A DNA stretch of 64,000 nt from Vibrio sp. Of7-15 (GTDB lineage: Bacteria; Pseudomonadota; Gammaproteobacteria; Enterobacterales; Vibrionaceae). A program made the translations under genes and the position numbers. This document shows positions 56,421 to 64,000 of the stretch, piece by piece (within the stretch, counting starts at the first letter, position 1; each line of letters starts with the position of its first letter). Where the stretch lies: positions 62,001 to 126,000 of the forward strand of contig NZ_JAKRGH010000013.1 of assembly GCF_022347565.1 (NCBI RefSeq). Direction: 5' to 3'. A model generated the notes under the pieces. That model saw only the letters and a program-made list of their open reading frames with translations, was not told the DNA's origin and did no database searches.

Positions 56421-56752
56421 GATATTTCTTATTTCTCTGAGGCTGAAAACATAAAAAGAGCATAAACACAGTGACAGAACAGTGCAATCAGATTAAGTCA
56501 AGAATTCAACTATTCTCATTTATTTGGTTGGAATTTTATTATCCATATGAAATTAAAATGGTTATTTCGATTTTCTTATTGATTTAATATGAACTCATAA
56601 TAATCAAAACATACTATTAAGGTACAATGCTTCATAAATGATTTAAATTAATTATGGATTTAATGAAGTGTTTTAGGTATAAAACCATATTAATTTTGTA
56701 CACTGTTTATTTGTAGGTTTACGGTGTTCCTTTTTTATAGGTATGATGAATT
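56421..56752. other. AT-rich intergenic region
   Basis: About 330 very AT-rich bases between the divergent M14 peptidase and small secreted-protein genes. No gene, hairpin or regulator site recognised. Confidence 0.5.
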
Positions 56753-57106
56753 GTGAAAATGAAATATGTAATACCGAGCATGTTGGCTCTTTTTTCTTTT
56801 AGTAACGCGAATGCACATGATACGTGTGACACTTATGCCATGCAGGAGCTAAAGCAAGAAGTACGAGAATTAAGAAAAGACATTGCTCGATTAGAAAAGT
56901 TAGTTATTAGATTGTCAAATAACAGGAATGATGGCAAAAGAATAAATGGCGATGCGTGGGGATGTTATTTAAAAGATCTTAACGCGGGCGGGGTTTATGG
57001 TACAGGGCGTACTGAAGCAGAAGCAAAAGGAAAGACGTTAGAAAGGTGTGAAAGTAAAGGAGGGATTTGCTGGGAAAGTAACCTTAAATGCTCTTATGAT
57101 GGTTAG
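56753..57106 (+). CDS. Small secreted Cys-rich protein
   Basis: 117 residues from GTG at 56753 (ATG at 56759 is also possible). Signal peptide (about 1-21, ending ANAHD). A short coiled coil (about 30-57, ELKQEVRELRKDIARLEKLV) precedes a compact Cys-containing domain (about 65-117: GDAWGCYLKDLNAGG, ERCESKGGICWESNLKCSYD), which resembles small W/Cys-rich exported domains of the DUF4189 type. Function unknown. Confidence 0.6.
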   Translation: MKMKYVIPSMLALFSFSNANAHDTCDTYAMQELKQEVRELRKDIARLEKLVIRLSNNRNDGKRINGDAWGCYLKDLNAGGVYGTGRTEAEAKGKTLERCESKGGICWESNLKCSYDG

Positions 57107-57151
57107 TTATCTCAATGTCCACAGCCCTGTATGGATTTGATTAAAGTAGAA

Positions 57152-57210
57152 AGAGGCTTACCTAAATAATTGACTTTACTCGTAAAGATCCAGTTTATTG
57201 GTAAGCCTTT
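57152..57210 (+). terminator. Nested stem-loop after the small secreted-protein gene
   Basis: An outer stem of 11 pairs joins 57152-57162 (core AGGCTTACC) to 57200-57210 (core GGTAAGCCT), including one G-U pair. A perfect 6-bp inner hairpin sits inside (CTTTAC 57174-57179 with GTAAAG 57182-57187). The trailing sequence is TT-rich. Terminator or structured RNA element. Confidence 0.5.
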
Positions 57211-57267
57211 GTTGTATTGAGAGGAAATATCCTTATTATTCTACTTTTTCAGTGAGTTAAATTCGAT

Positions 57268-57795
57268 ATGGAAATTGTTTTTGTTCGCCACGGTACGCCT
57301 GATTATCAATTATCCGATGAGCGGAAAATGTGTCAGCTCGAAAAAGATTATGCGCCATTAGAGCGAGCTGGAATTGCTCAGATAATGACCCAATCGCAGA
57401 GCGCCATTTTTGATAATGCCGATCTTATGTTGTCCTCTCCCTATACTCGCGCTTTGCAAACGGCTGAAATTATCAATCGAAGATTGCAGTTAGATCTGTT
57501 TGTTGAGCATGACTTGAGAGAGTGGAAAGCCGATCGTACAGGAGGTTATATTTCATTAATGGAAAGAGATCGACGATGGGGAGAGTATCGTGCTTTGCTG
57601 AAGGAGAGGAAGCCTATGCGTGATAAGCCTTATGAGAGTGTGAATGAATTATCAGCAAGAGTGAAAGCCATTCTTGAACAATATTCCGAAAATAAAAAAA
57701 TAATTTTAGTCTCTCATTTTAATGTTTTAGAAAGCTTAATTGGGTTTCAGGAAAAAGGCATAAAGTGCGGTGAAGTTGTTACTTTTGATTATTAA
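57268..57795 (+). CDS. Histidine phosphatase (phosphoglycerate mutase-like) family protein
   Basis: 175 residues. The catalytic motif VRHGTPDY (RHG at residues 7-9) starts the protein, and SSPYTRALQTAEIINRRL and the second-His motif ILVSHFNVLE are in place. The arrangement matches bacterial SixA/GpmB-type histidine phosphatases that hydrolyse small phosphorylated molecules or phosphoproteins. No genes of a particular pathway are adjacent, so the substrate is unknown. Confidence 0.87.
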   Translation: MEIVFVRHGTPDYQLSDERKMCQLEKDYAPLERAGIAQIMTQSQSAIFDNADLMLSSPYTRALQTAEIINRRLQLDLFVEHDLREWKADRTGGYISLMERDRRWGEYRALLKERKPMRDKPYESVNELSARVKAILEQYSENKKIILVSHFNVLESLIGFQEKGIKCGEVVTFDY

Positions 57796-58257
57796 TCCAT
57801 TGGTTTATCTTCGATGTAAATTTCTTTATTAATTAAAACAGATTTTTAATACAGCTAGTGTGGTATTTCCTTTCTTCGGATAATGTCAGGGTTACTCCTT
57901 TATAATTGACTTACCTCCAGTGGTAGAGCCACATCACAGTAAATAACTGGGAGTGATTTTATAATCTATTTTAATAACATAATGATGATGTCGTTGAAAT
58001 TAAAAGCACCAAAAGCGATATACTTCTATTAAAAATTAACCCTTCGGTAGCTCTTTTAGTGCTAGTTAGCCACAAGCACAAATTTTAGCCATACCTTTTC
58101 AAAATCATATACTGGTCACATACGGTTTAAAGCTCTGTCATTAATCCCTCAAATGTCACTATTTTCCATACAATAGTTTATGTATTGAAAATGATTTGCA
58201 TTTATATTTTCATGTTTGTAATATTCGCGACCATTTATAATTATGTGATATGTATTG
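57796..58257. other. Intergenic region before the DUF1566 lipoprotein pair
   Basis: About 460 AT-rich bases. The promoter of the DUF1566/cytochrome pair should lie here. A reverse ORF overlapping 58255 was rejected. No RNA gene or operator recognised. Confidence 0.5.
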
Positions 58258-59892
58258 ATGAAATATAATAAGTTTGTAGTGTTATATGCTGCAATAGCAC
58301 TAGTTGGGTGTGATAATGAGTCAAGCTCTGTGCCGACTGCGCCGACGCCACCAGCAAGCCAGGAAGTGACGTTAAAGCAAAGCGACATCACACTAAGAAG
58401 TCAAAACGAGCTGAGCTTTACCGCGCCAGGAATTACAGCCAGTAATGCAAGTGAAGTGACAGGTTTAACTAGCAACTTCGGTACGGTGTCTATCGACATG
58501 AAGACAGGTGACATTGTATTTCAGTCAATAGTGAACTCTGATGCTTTGCCCGCTAACAATACATCTTCAGAGCTTGTGGCATCTCAGCATGACTATCAAT
58601 TTGAAGTAAAATATAACGTTGCAAATATTCAGTACACGATTTTAGGTCACGCTTTGCCTCAATACACAAAAGAAAGCGGTGAAATCGTTACTCGATTTTC
58701 TAAAGTGGACCAAGACGGTAAGCCCCTTGAGCACAGTGAGCAAGTATTGCCGCTGAAAAAGCAAGACTGGTCCTGTGTCGTCGATAATAAGACCGAATTA
58801 ACATGGCAAACTCTACAGCCAAGTGGCGATTATGCGTTTGATTCCACCTATTACTGGGGAGATCGAACGATCAACCATCGTGATTATGGTCAGGCTGTAT
58901 GTGGTTTAGGCACCGATTGCAATACGGATAACTTAATTGCGGCTGCCAATGCCTCTAAGTTGTGTGGTATTTCTGACTGGCGCTTACCGACTAAAAAAGA
59001 ATGGCAAAGCGTACTTAACTTGAAAATGTTAAGTGATGAACAGCGTATTTCTCCTATTGATAGTTTTTATTTCCCTTATCTTGATGCAAATTATGATGAA
59101 GCCTATTGGACAGGCACATTTACTCAATATTCAGAAGGGCATGACAATACAGCAGTCAAAGAAGACTGGCAGGGCTCAAATGAGACGGTTGGCGATGCGT
59201 ATGTTGCTTGGATGGGAAGTGATTTTGCTAATGAGAAAAATCCACCACGCTCAACTAACGAACCCTGGTTCTCTATGTTAGTTCATGGTCCTGTGATGTT
59301 AGATGATGCCCATGACGATACGGTAGCAACTGACGATAGCAAGGAGCTAAAAAGAGAAATTGTAAAATCGGGCGATGAAAATACTCGTTGGCAGCAGCGT
59401 TTTGTTAAGCTCGGTAATTCCGCTCAGACTCTCAAAGACCAAACAGTAGCCGATTGGGCTTGTACTGATGAACTCTTATATCGCTCCGTGTTGGAAAATA
59501 CACGCATTTTTTGGCAACGGATTGATAAGAACACACCATTAATGAGTTATTCACAAGCTGAGCAATACGTGCAAACGATCAACGACCAGTCTTTATGTGG
59601 CCGGAATGACTGGCGCTTACCGACGGAAAAAGAGCTGAAAACCCTTTTAGTGGATGACTTTTATTATGACATGGAAGATCTTAGCTACCGTGCTGGTTAT
59701 GTAAATTCAGTGTTTAATGACACTGTTGTCGAGGACAATAGTTATTATTGGACATCCACCAAATCTGAGACGTTTCCTGAAACGGAGCGTATGGCGGTGG
59801 CTTTCCAGTCTGAGTGGGCCGATAGCAGTGCCGAAAACATGGAACGACTTTACCGAGTTCGTTTGATCTCAACATCGAAAATTAAGCTATGA
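58258..59892 (+). CDS. DUF1566 (Lcl-type) repeat lipoprotein
   Basis: 544 residues from ATG at 58258. Lipoprotein signal with lipobox LVGC near residue 18. An Ig-like or linker region (about 35-140) leads into two DUF1566 repeats, each opening with DW-(S/A)-C and closing with DWRLPTxKE (about residues 240 and 451), i.e. DWRLPTKKEW and DWRLPTEKEL, with a conserved Cys before each (LCGISDWRLP, LCGRNDWRLP). DUF1566 domains are found in Legionella Lcl and other surface proteins that bind glycans or host material. It overlaps the following gene by four bases (ATGA). Confidence 0.85.
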   Translation: MKYNKFVVLYAAIALVGCDNESSSVPTAPTPPASQEVTLKQSDITLRSQNELSFTAPGITASNASEVTGLTSNFGTVSIDMKTGDIVFQSIVNSDALPANNTSSELVASQHDYQFEVKYNVANIQYTILGHALPQYTKESGEIVTRFSKVDQDGKPLEHSEQVLPLKKQDWSCVVDNKTELTWQTLQPSGDYAFDSTYYWGDRTINHRDYGQAVCGLGTDCNTDNLIAAANASKLCGISDWRLPTKKEWQSVLNLKMLSDEQRISPIDSFYFPYLDANYDEAYWTGTFTQYSEGHDNTAVKEDWQGSNETVGDAYVAWMGSDFANEKNPPRSTNEPWFSMLVHGPVMLDDAHDDTVATDDSKELKREIVKSGDENTRWQQRFVKLGNSAQTLKDQTVADWACTDELLYRSVLENTRIFWQRIDKNTPLMSYSQAEQYVQTINDQSLCGRNDWRLPTEKELKTLLVDDFYYDMEDLSYRAGYVNSVFNDTVVEDNSYYWTSTKSETFPETERMAVAFQSEWADSSAENMERLYRVRLISTSKIKL

Positions 59893-62429
59893 ATCAGGTT
59901 ATAAAATTAGGTGTAGCGTGCTTGGCTGCGTCATTAGTGCTGTGCGGTTGTAATGGCTCTGGGGAGGAAACATCTTCAGTGGTGGAGCCAAGAAATGAGA
60001 TTGAATTATCACCGAAAGAGCAATTGACTCAGGGAAGCACTTTTACTTTTAAGTACTCTTTGCAAGAAGGGCAGCAGCTTCGAATCGTTGAGCCTCCATC
60101 TGTAGGAAATGCGCAGGTGGAAAATAATCTATTTCATTATACTGCACCCAACGATGTCACTGGCTCGGTTACGGTAAAATTGGAATTAGTTACTAGTGAC
60201 GGTGTAACTAGTATTGCTTGGCTATTGCGTGTTAATGAACCAGATCCACGATTCAAACAGCTAAGTTTACAAGATAGTGCCAATGAAGGGGAGTGGCAAT
60301 GTATTGAGGATAACCAAACTCATCATGGGATCATGTGGTTATCGTCTATCAAGCCTGCGCAACACACATACGCTTGGGGGGATTGGGAGGCCACTTTACC
60401 TGGCTTTGAAGCGATCTGTAATGATTCCTTAGTATCTTGCACCACTGAAAATCTGATCAAGCATGCAAATGATCGTCAATGGTGTGGCAGGAATGACTGG
60501 CGTTTACCTTACGCATACGAAATGAAAAATATCACCAGTGAGGCTGACTTTTCATTAGATCAAAATAAGGCTGCTGCCGATCCATTCTTCTTTCCTCATG
60601 TTGGTTTTGAATCTTACTGGTTGGTGACAGAAAATACGCTTAATCAAGCGGATAATGTCGCCGATTCTTATAGCTTCGGCCTTCAGCGTGGGCAAGTGAT
60701 TAGCGAAAATAAGCGTAAGCCGAAATCGGTGATGTTAGTGAGTGGTGACTATCGCGATCCAAGCTTACCGAGTGAGCAAGTTACTCCACCAAGCGAAGAA
60801 AAGAGCTTTATTCGATTAAATGAGGCAGGTTTGCCTATTTCACTTGAAAAGCAACAAGATAGCTTCAGTACCACTCCTTGGCGTTGTTTAGATGACATCA
60901 GGCCATTGGTTAGAGACAATTTATATCTACGTGATCAACGTTTTTCTTATGTCTATTGGTTAACGCCAGGTGAAAACGACATGAGTAGTAATAACCATAC
61001 TTTTTCTCTCTCAGGAGAAGGTGCGGGCTCATGTACTCAAGATACTTGCCATTTAGATACGTTTTTATCGCGTGTGAATGAACAAAAATATTGTGGTCGT
61101 CAAGACTGGCGTGTGCCTACAAAAGAAGAAATGGATTTACTGCGAAATCAAACCAGTCAAGGAGGAGAGTATGCTTTTTTGTATCCCACTTCCTTTAATT
61201 CCCCTGAACAAGGTTTGTATTGGGTAAGTACGTCTCTAGGTTACAATGTCACTTCATTGTCTGGTGAAATAGTTACGAATAAAGAAGATGCGGATAAAGA
61301 TCAACGAGCAAAAATATTGTTGATCGCGACTGAATTTGAGCCTCGTGCAGAGGAAGATCCTCGCTCACGTGGTAACCACGGTCAGCCTAATTTTGATAAA
61401 TTAAGAAGTGATTATGGTGTTCAGCCTCATCAATGGCCTGAACCGTATGTGGATGATTTGGCTAATTATCAAGAATTGGGGTTAATGAAAAAGCCTGTTT
61501 TTCCTAACCATAATCCTTATTCAAAGCTGAAAGCTGATCTCGGTAAAAAGTTATTCTTTGATCCATTTTTATCAAAAGCGAATGATGTCTCATGTTCGAG
61601 CTGTCATGAACCGACAAAAGGTTGGGCGGATGGATTAGAAGTATCGATTGGTCATGCACGTCAAAGAGGAAAGCGTAATGCCCCCACTATCGTAAATAGT
61701 GCCTTTTTGCCCCGTTTGTTCTGGGATGGGCGAGCTAATACGCTAGAGCAACAATCATTAATGCCAATTCAAGATCCTTTAGAAATGGCGGAGACTTTGC
61801 CTAATTTAGTTTCTCGCTTAAATAAACATAGTGAGTATCCGGCTTTATTTGAAGAAGCCTTTGGCGAATCACCCATTAATGAGTCTCAAGTGGGAATGGC
61901 TCTGGCGACATTCCAGCGCACAATCGTCAGTAAACCAAGCCGCTTAGATCTATTTTTAGAGCAAGTGACTGAATCGGGGGATACCAGTGTACTGTCCGAT
62001 CAAGAACTGTGGGGCTTAGATATATACCGTCGTAATGGTCGTTGTGCTAATTGTCATATGGGGCCAGAGTTAACCAATCATGAGTTTGAAAATGTTGGGT
62101 TAACGTATTACAAAGGTTTTTATCAAGATCTAGGTTTGTACAATCTTGATAAACAGCCTTCTAGTGTCGGTAAGTTTAAAACCCCGAGTTTGCGTGATGT
62201 CATGAATACGGGCCCTTGGTTCCATAACGGCTTAGTTTCAACAATGGACGGGGTGATTTCCATGTATTCAGAGGGAATGGCCAGTAATGCCCCTTTTGGC
62301 TGGGATAAATACGATCCAAATTATCCTCAACTGTCAGAAAAAATTAGGCCGCTCAACCTCACGTATTATGAAGCTGAAGCGTTAAAGGCATTCATGAATG
62401 TTGTCACCGCTGAGAGTCCTTCGATTTAA
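59889..62429 (+). CDS. DUF1566 lipoprotein fused to di-heme cytochrome c peroxidase/MauG-type domain
   Basis: 846 residues. Lipobox LCGC near residue 20, an Ig-like segment (about 40-110), two DUF1566 repeats ending DWRLPYAYEM (about 203) and DWRVPTKEEM (about 405), then a C-terminal di-heme peroxidase domain (about 540-846). The two heme motifs are CSSCH (about 568) and CANCH (about 718); GKKLFFDPFLSKANDVSC, RNAPTIVNSAF, FWDGRANTLEQQS and LRDVMNTGPWFHNG are typical of the CcpA/MauG superfamily. The enzyme part would use H2O2 or act on protein residues in the envelope. Overlaps the partner DUF1566 gene by 4 bp. A fusion of these two domains is unusual. Confidence 0.9.
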   Translation: MNQVIKLGVACLAASLVLCGCNGSGEETSSVVEPRNEIELSPKEQLTQGSTFTFKYSLQEGQQLRIVEPPSVGNAQVENNLFHYTAPNDVTGSVTVKLELVTSDGVTSIAWLLRVNEPDPRFKQLSLQDSANEGEWQCIEDNQTHHGIMWLSSIKPAQHTYAWGDWEATLPGFEAICNDSLVSCTTENLIKHANDRQWCGRNDWRLPYAYEMKNITSEADFSLDQNKAAADPFFFPHVGFESYWLVTENTLNQADNVADSYSFGLQRGQVISENKRKPKSVMLVSGDYRDPSLPSEQVTPPSEEKSFIRLNEAGLPISLEKQQDSFSTTPWRCLDDIRPLVRDNLYLRDQRFSYVYWLTPGENDMSSNNHTFSLSGEGAGSCTQDTCHLDTFLSRVNEQKYCGRQDWRVPTKEEMDLLRNQTSQGGEYAFLYPTSFNSPEQGLYWVSTSLGYNVTSLSGEIVTNKEDADKDQRAKILLIATEFEPRAEEDPRSRGNHGQPNFDKLRSDYGVQPHQWPEPYVDDLANYQELGLMKKPVFPNHNPYSKLKADLGKKLFFDPFLSKANDVSCSSCHEPTKGWADGLEVSIGHARQRGKRNAPTIVNSAFLPRLFWDGRANTLEQQSLMPIQDPLEMAETLPNLVSRLNKHSEYPALFEEAFGESPINESQVGMALATFQRTIVSKPSRLDLFLEQVTESGDTSVLSDQELWGLDIYRRNGRCANCHMGPELTNHEFENVGLTYYKGFYQDLGLYNLDKQPSSVGKFKTPSLRDVMNTGPWFHNGLVSTMDGVISMYSEGMASNAPFGWDKYDPNYPQLSEKIRPLNLTYYEAEALKAFMNVVTAESPSI

Positions 62430-62456
62430 ATTAGAGGAGTAATAATAACCTTTGAG

Positions 62457-62480
62457 TAGGGCTGTGAAAGACAGCCCTAT
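62457..62480 (+). terminator. Terminator after the di-heme fusion gene
   Basis: TAGGGCTGT (62457-62465) and ACAGCCCTA (62471-62479) are perfect arms with a 5-base loop, followed by TTTC. It lies 27 bases after the stop. Confidence 0.75.
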
Positions 62481-62662
62481 TTCAAACCGATAATTGTACC
62501 CATTCTACCGATTGGTTTAAATGCACTCAATTTGAGTGCAAATAAGTCTGTTTGAGTAACTTTTTTGAACGATAAATAGTCGAAAAACTTGTTGTTTTTC
62601 GACCTTCGATCACACAATAAACTATTTTTCACATCTTCACTTACGCAAAGTTCATTATTCAT
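62477..62662 (-). CDS. Possible small protein of 61 residues
   Basis: Minus-strand frame beginning MNNELCVSEDVKNSLLCDRR at the ATG at 62662 with AGGAA eight bases upstream, so translation is plausible; an upstream ATG at 62683 is weaker. Ends FKPIGRMGTIIGLK. No signal or membrane segment, no family recognised. It contains two inverted repeats (62522-62540 and 62579-62603), so it might instead be untranslated RNA. Its stop falls inside the terminator of the convergent gene. Confidence 0.35.
   Translation of the reverse strand: MNNELCVSEDVKNSLLCDRRSKNNKFFDYLSFKKVTQTDLFALKLSAFKPIGRMGTIIGLK
62579..62603. repeat. Perfect 10-bp inverted repeat
   Basis: GTCGAAAAAC and GTTTTTCGAC with a 5-base loop. 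A second palindrome, TGCACTCAA-T-TTGAGTGCA, is 40 bases away at 62522-62540. Together they could form an RNA structure or operators for the lipase promoter. Confidence 0.5.
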
Positions 62663-62710
62663 ATCTATATTTCCTGAACTCATCCGAGGTCTTACAAGGG
62701 AAGTAACAAA

Positions 62711-63652
62711 TTGAAAAGATTACTCATTTATATTGCTCTTTCGCTTCTGTCATTGTCGTCATGGGCAGGAAATATCACACAAACGAACGTAAATAGCACA
62801 GGGTATACGCAAACGAAGTACCCAATTGTACTTGTTCACGGCTTGTTTGGTTTCGATACGTTAGCCGGTGTTGACTATTTTTATGGCATACCTCAATCAC
62901 TAACGCAAAGTGGTGCCAAAGTCTATGTGGCACAAGTGTCGGCGGCGAACAGCACCGAGCTAAGAGGGGAGCAGTTACTGGTACAAGTGGAAAATGTACT
63001 GGCTGTGACAGGTGCAGAAAAAGTGAACCTCATTGGTCATAGTCATGGAGGCCCGACCGCAAGGTATGTTGCCTCTGTTGCTCCACAGTTGGTGGCATCG
63101 GTCACAAGCATTGGCGGCGTGAATAAGGGCTCGGCAGTGGCTGATCTTGCGCGTGGTACAGTACCGGAAGGTTCGATTTCTGAAGCAATCGCGGTGAAGC
63201 TAGCAGAGGGGCTAACCTTATTGATTGGCTTACTTTCTGGTGGAATGGATCTTGAACAAGACGTGTTAGCCTCTCTTGATGCATTAACCACAGAGGGATC
63301 ACTCAATTTTAATACCCATTATCCTGAAGCAGTACCGACAACGGCCTGCGGAGACGGTGAATGGCAAGTAAATGGCGTGCACTATTACTCATGGACAGGA
63401 ACGTCAACCTTTACCAATCTGCTCGATCCGATTGACGGTGCTATGGTGCTATTGGGGTTGGCTTTTGATGAGCCGAACGATGGTTTAGTTGGTCAATGCA
63501 GCACTCATTTAGGCAAGGTTATTCGAGACGATTATAAAATGAATCATCTGGATGAAATAAATGGCATGTTAGGTATCCACCATTTATTTGAAACGGATCC
63601 GGTGACGTTATATCGACAACATGCCAACCGATTGAAACTACAAGGCTTATAA
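62711..63652 (+). CDS. lipA: Secreted triacylglycerol lipase (family I)
   Basis: 313 residues from the TTG at 62711; GGAAG seven bases upstream supports it. Signal peptide (about 1-19, ending SWAG). The alpha/beta-hydrolase core has LVHGLFGFDTLAGVDYFYGI (oxyanion-hole region), the nucleophile elbow GHSHGGP (Ser), Asp in EPNDGLVG and the His of LGIHHLFETDP, plus a Cys pair (TTACGDGEW and VGQCSTHLG). Family I.1/I.2 lipases need a foldase encoded next door, as seen here, and type II secretion. Corresponds to the V. cholerae lipase gene that neighbours its own foldase. Confidence 0.92.
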   Translation: MKRLLIYIALSLLSLSSWAGNITQTNVNSTGYTQTKYPIVLVHGLFGFDTLAGVDYFYGIPQSLTQSGAKVYVAQVSAANSTELRGEQLLVQVENVLAVTGAEKVNLIGHSHGGPTARYVASVAPQLVASVTSIGGVNKGSAVADLARGTVPEGSISEAIAVKLAEGLTLLIGLLSGGMDLEQDVLASLDALTTEGSLNFNTHYPEAVPTTACGDGEWQVNGVHYYSWTGTSTFTNLLDPIDGAMVLLGLAFDEPNDGLVGQCSTHLGKVIRDDYKMNHLDEINGMLGIHHLFETDPVTLYRQHANRLKLQGL

Positions 63653-63662
63653 GGAGCGCTAC

Positions 63663-64000
63663 ATGAAAAAGTCCGTACTCATTTTTTTATTTTTCATCGC
63701 CTCGGGGAGTATGAGTGCGGTCTTTTTCTATCACAGTAGTGATACAGAAGATAAATCAATAGAAGTGGCACAATCGCAACAAGACACGGAAGTCGACAGG
63801 CAATCACCAAAAGCACTGCTGGAATATTTCATGTCAGGTGTCGGGGAAGTGAGCTTATTGGATATTGAAAAACAGATCAGCTCACAAGATCATGAGGTGA
63901 ATGGTATTGCGGTAGATAAAGCGTTATTTGACCAATACGTGTTATATAAAAAAGCCATGATGGCCTTAGAAAATACCGATGGGCCTTCGCTGTCATTAAC
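63663..64000 (+). CDS. Lipase-specific foldase (Lif), truncated by window edge
   Basis: 112 codons visible, starting MKKSVLIFLFFIASG with a membrane anchor (about 4-22), then a charged variable region and the early foldase domain with SPKALLEYFMSGVGEVSLLD, resembling the LipB/LimK N-terminal domain. Lif proteins sit in the inner membrane and fold the lipase in the periplasm. GGAG lies before the ATG, 10 bp after the lipase stop. The rest lies outside the window. Confidence 0.82.
   Translation, partial: MKKSVLIFLFFIASGSMSAVFFYHSSDTEDKSIEVAQSQQDTEVDRQSPKALLEYFMSGVGEVSLLDIEKQISSQDHEVNGIAVDKALFDQYVLYKKAMMALENTDGPSLSL

Noticed and set aside
58149-58391. 80-codon minus-strand frame across the start of the DUF1566 lipoprotein
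   Set aside because: Antisense to a well-supported lipoprotein signal; no ribosome site and no protein-like pattern.
1-64000. tRNA or rRNA genes, CRISPR arrays, insertion sequences, integrases or prophage genes
   Set aside because: Looked for and not seen; no transposase, recombinase or repeat-spacer pattern in any frame or strand.
62711-64000. Haemolysin locus next to the lipase, as in V. cholerae
   Set aside because: The upstream genes are DUF1566/cytochrome proteins, with no hlyA-type gene within the window.

Overview
The window looks like chromosomal DNA of a marine gammaproteobacterium of the family Vibrionaceae, most likely Vibrio or a close relative. The strongest pointers are an overlapping luxM/luxN-type quorum-sensing pair (51268-54979), two predicted chitin-active secreted proteins (19897-22200 and 44941-46410), a secreted lipase followed by its dedicated foldase (62711-64000), an mdtL/yidZ pair, a yjjI/yjjW pair and a proVWX osmoprotectant operon. 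Base composition is moderately AT-rich, with AT-rich spacers. I saw no rRNA, tRNA, CRISPR array, insertion sequence or prophage. The genes read as intact, apart from the two cut by the window edges.

Layout. 1-2745: start of an unidentified gene, a periplasmic 5'-nucleotidase-type metallophosphatase and a small DUF3565 protein. 2744-8386 (minus): a compact five-gene efflux operon (HlyD-type adaptor, TolC-like channel, two FtsX/MacB-type permeases, ATPase) with overlapping or touching genes. 8721-15785: a stress region, with TelA-like, TelA, TerD and TerD/TerZ genes on the minus strand and PspA-like, YqiJ-like and flotillin (YqiK-like) genes on the plus strand, facing away from each other across about 640 bp. 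15884-22200: YcaQ-type DNA glycosylase, AstE/AspA-type deacylase, an unknown protein, an M50 membrane peptidase and a large PKD/chitin-binding secreted protein.

22494-35432: mdtL, yidZ, a DcuB-type C4-dicarboxylate carrier preceded by a perfect FNR box, a second LysR regulator, the yjjI/yjjW glycyl-radical pair, proVWX, and a PhzF/FAH-family pair. This part has a clear anaerobic and osmotic theme. 35612-41635: membrane acyltransferase, a GAF/HD-GYP protein directly followed by a CHASE2 adenylate cyclase (a c-di-GMP/cAMP signalling pair), and an outer-membrane protein. 42145-50784: an SH3/M48 peptidase/VWA series of exported proteins, a GH19 chitinase and a roughly 1,000-residue Ig-like repeat lipoprotein.

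51268-64000: luxM/luxN-type quorum sensing, a small membrane protein, an M14 peptidase, a small secreted protein, a histidine phosphatase, an unusual overlapping pair of DUF1566 (Lcl-type) lipoproteins of which the second is fused to a di-heme cytochrome c peroxidase/MauG-type domain, a possible small ORF, and the lipase/foldase pair. The DUF1566/di-heme pair is the most novel-looking item. All functional names come from reading translated motifs and recalled family features; no database search was run.
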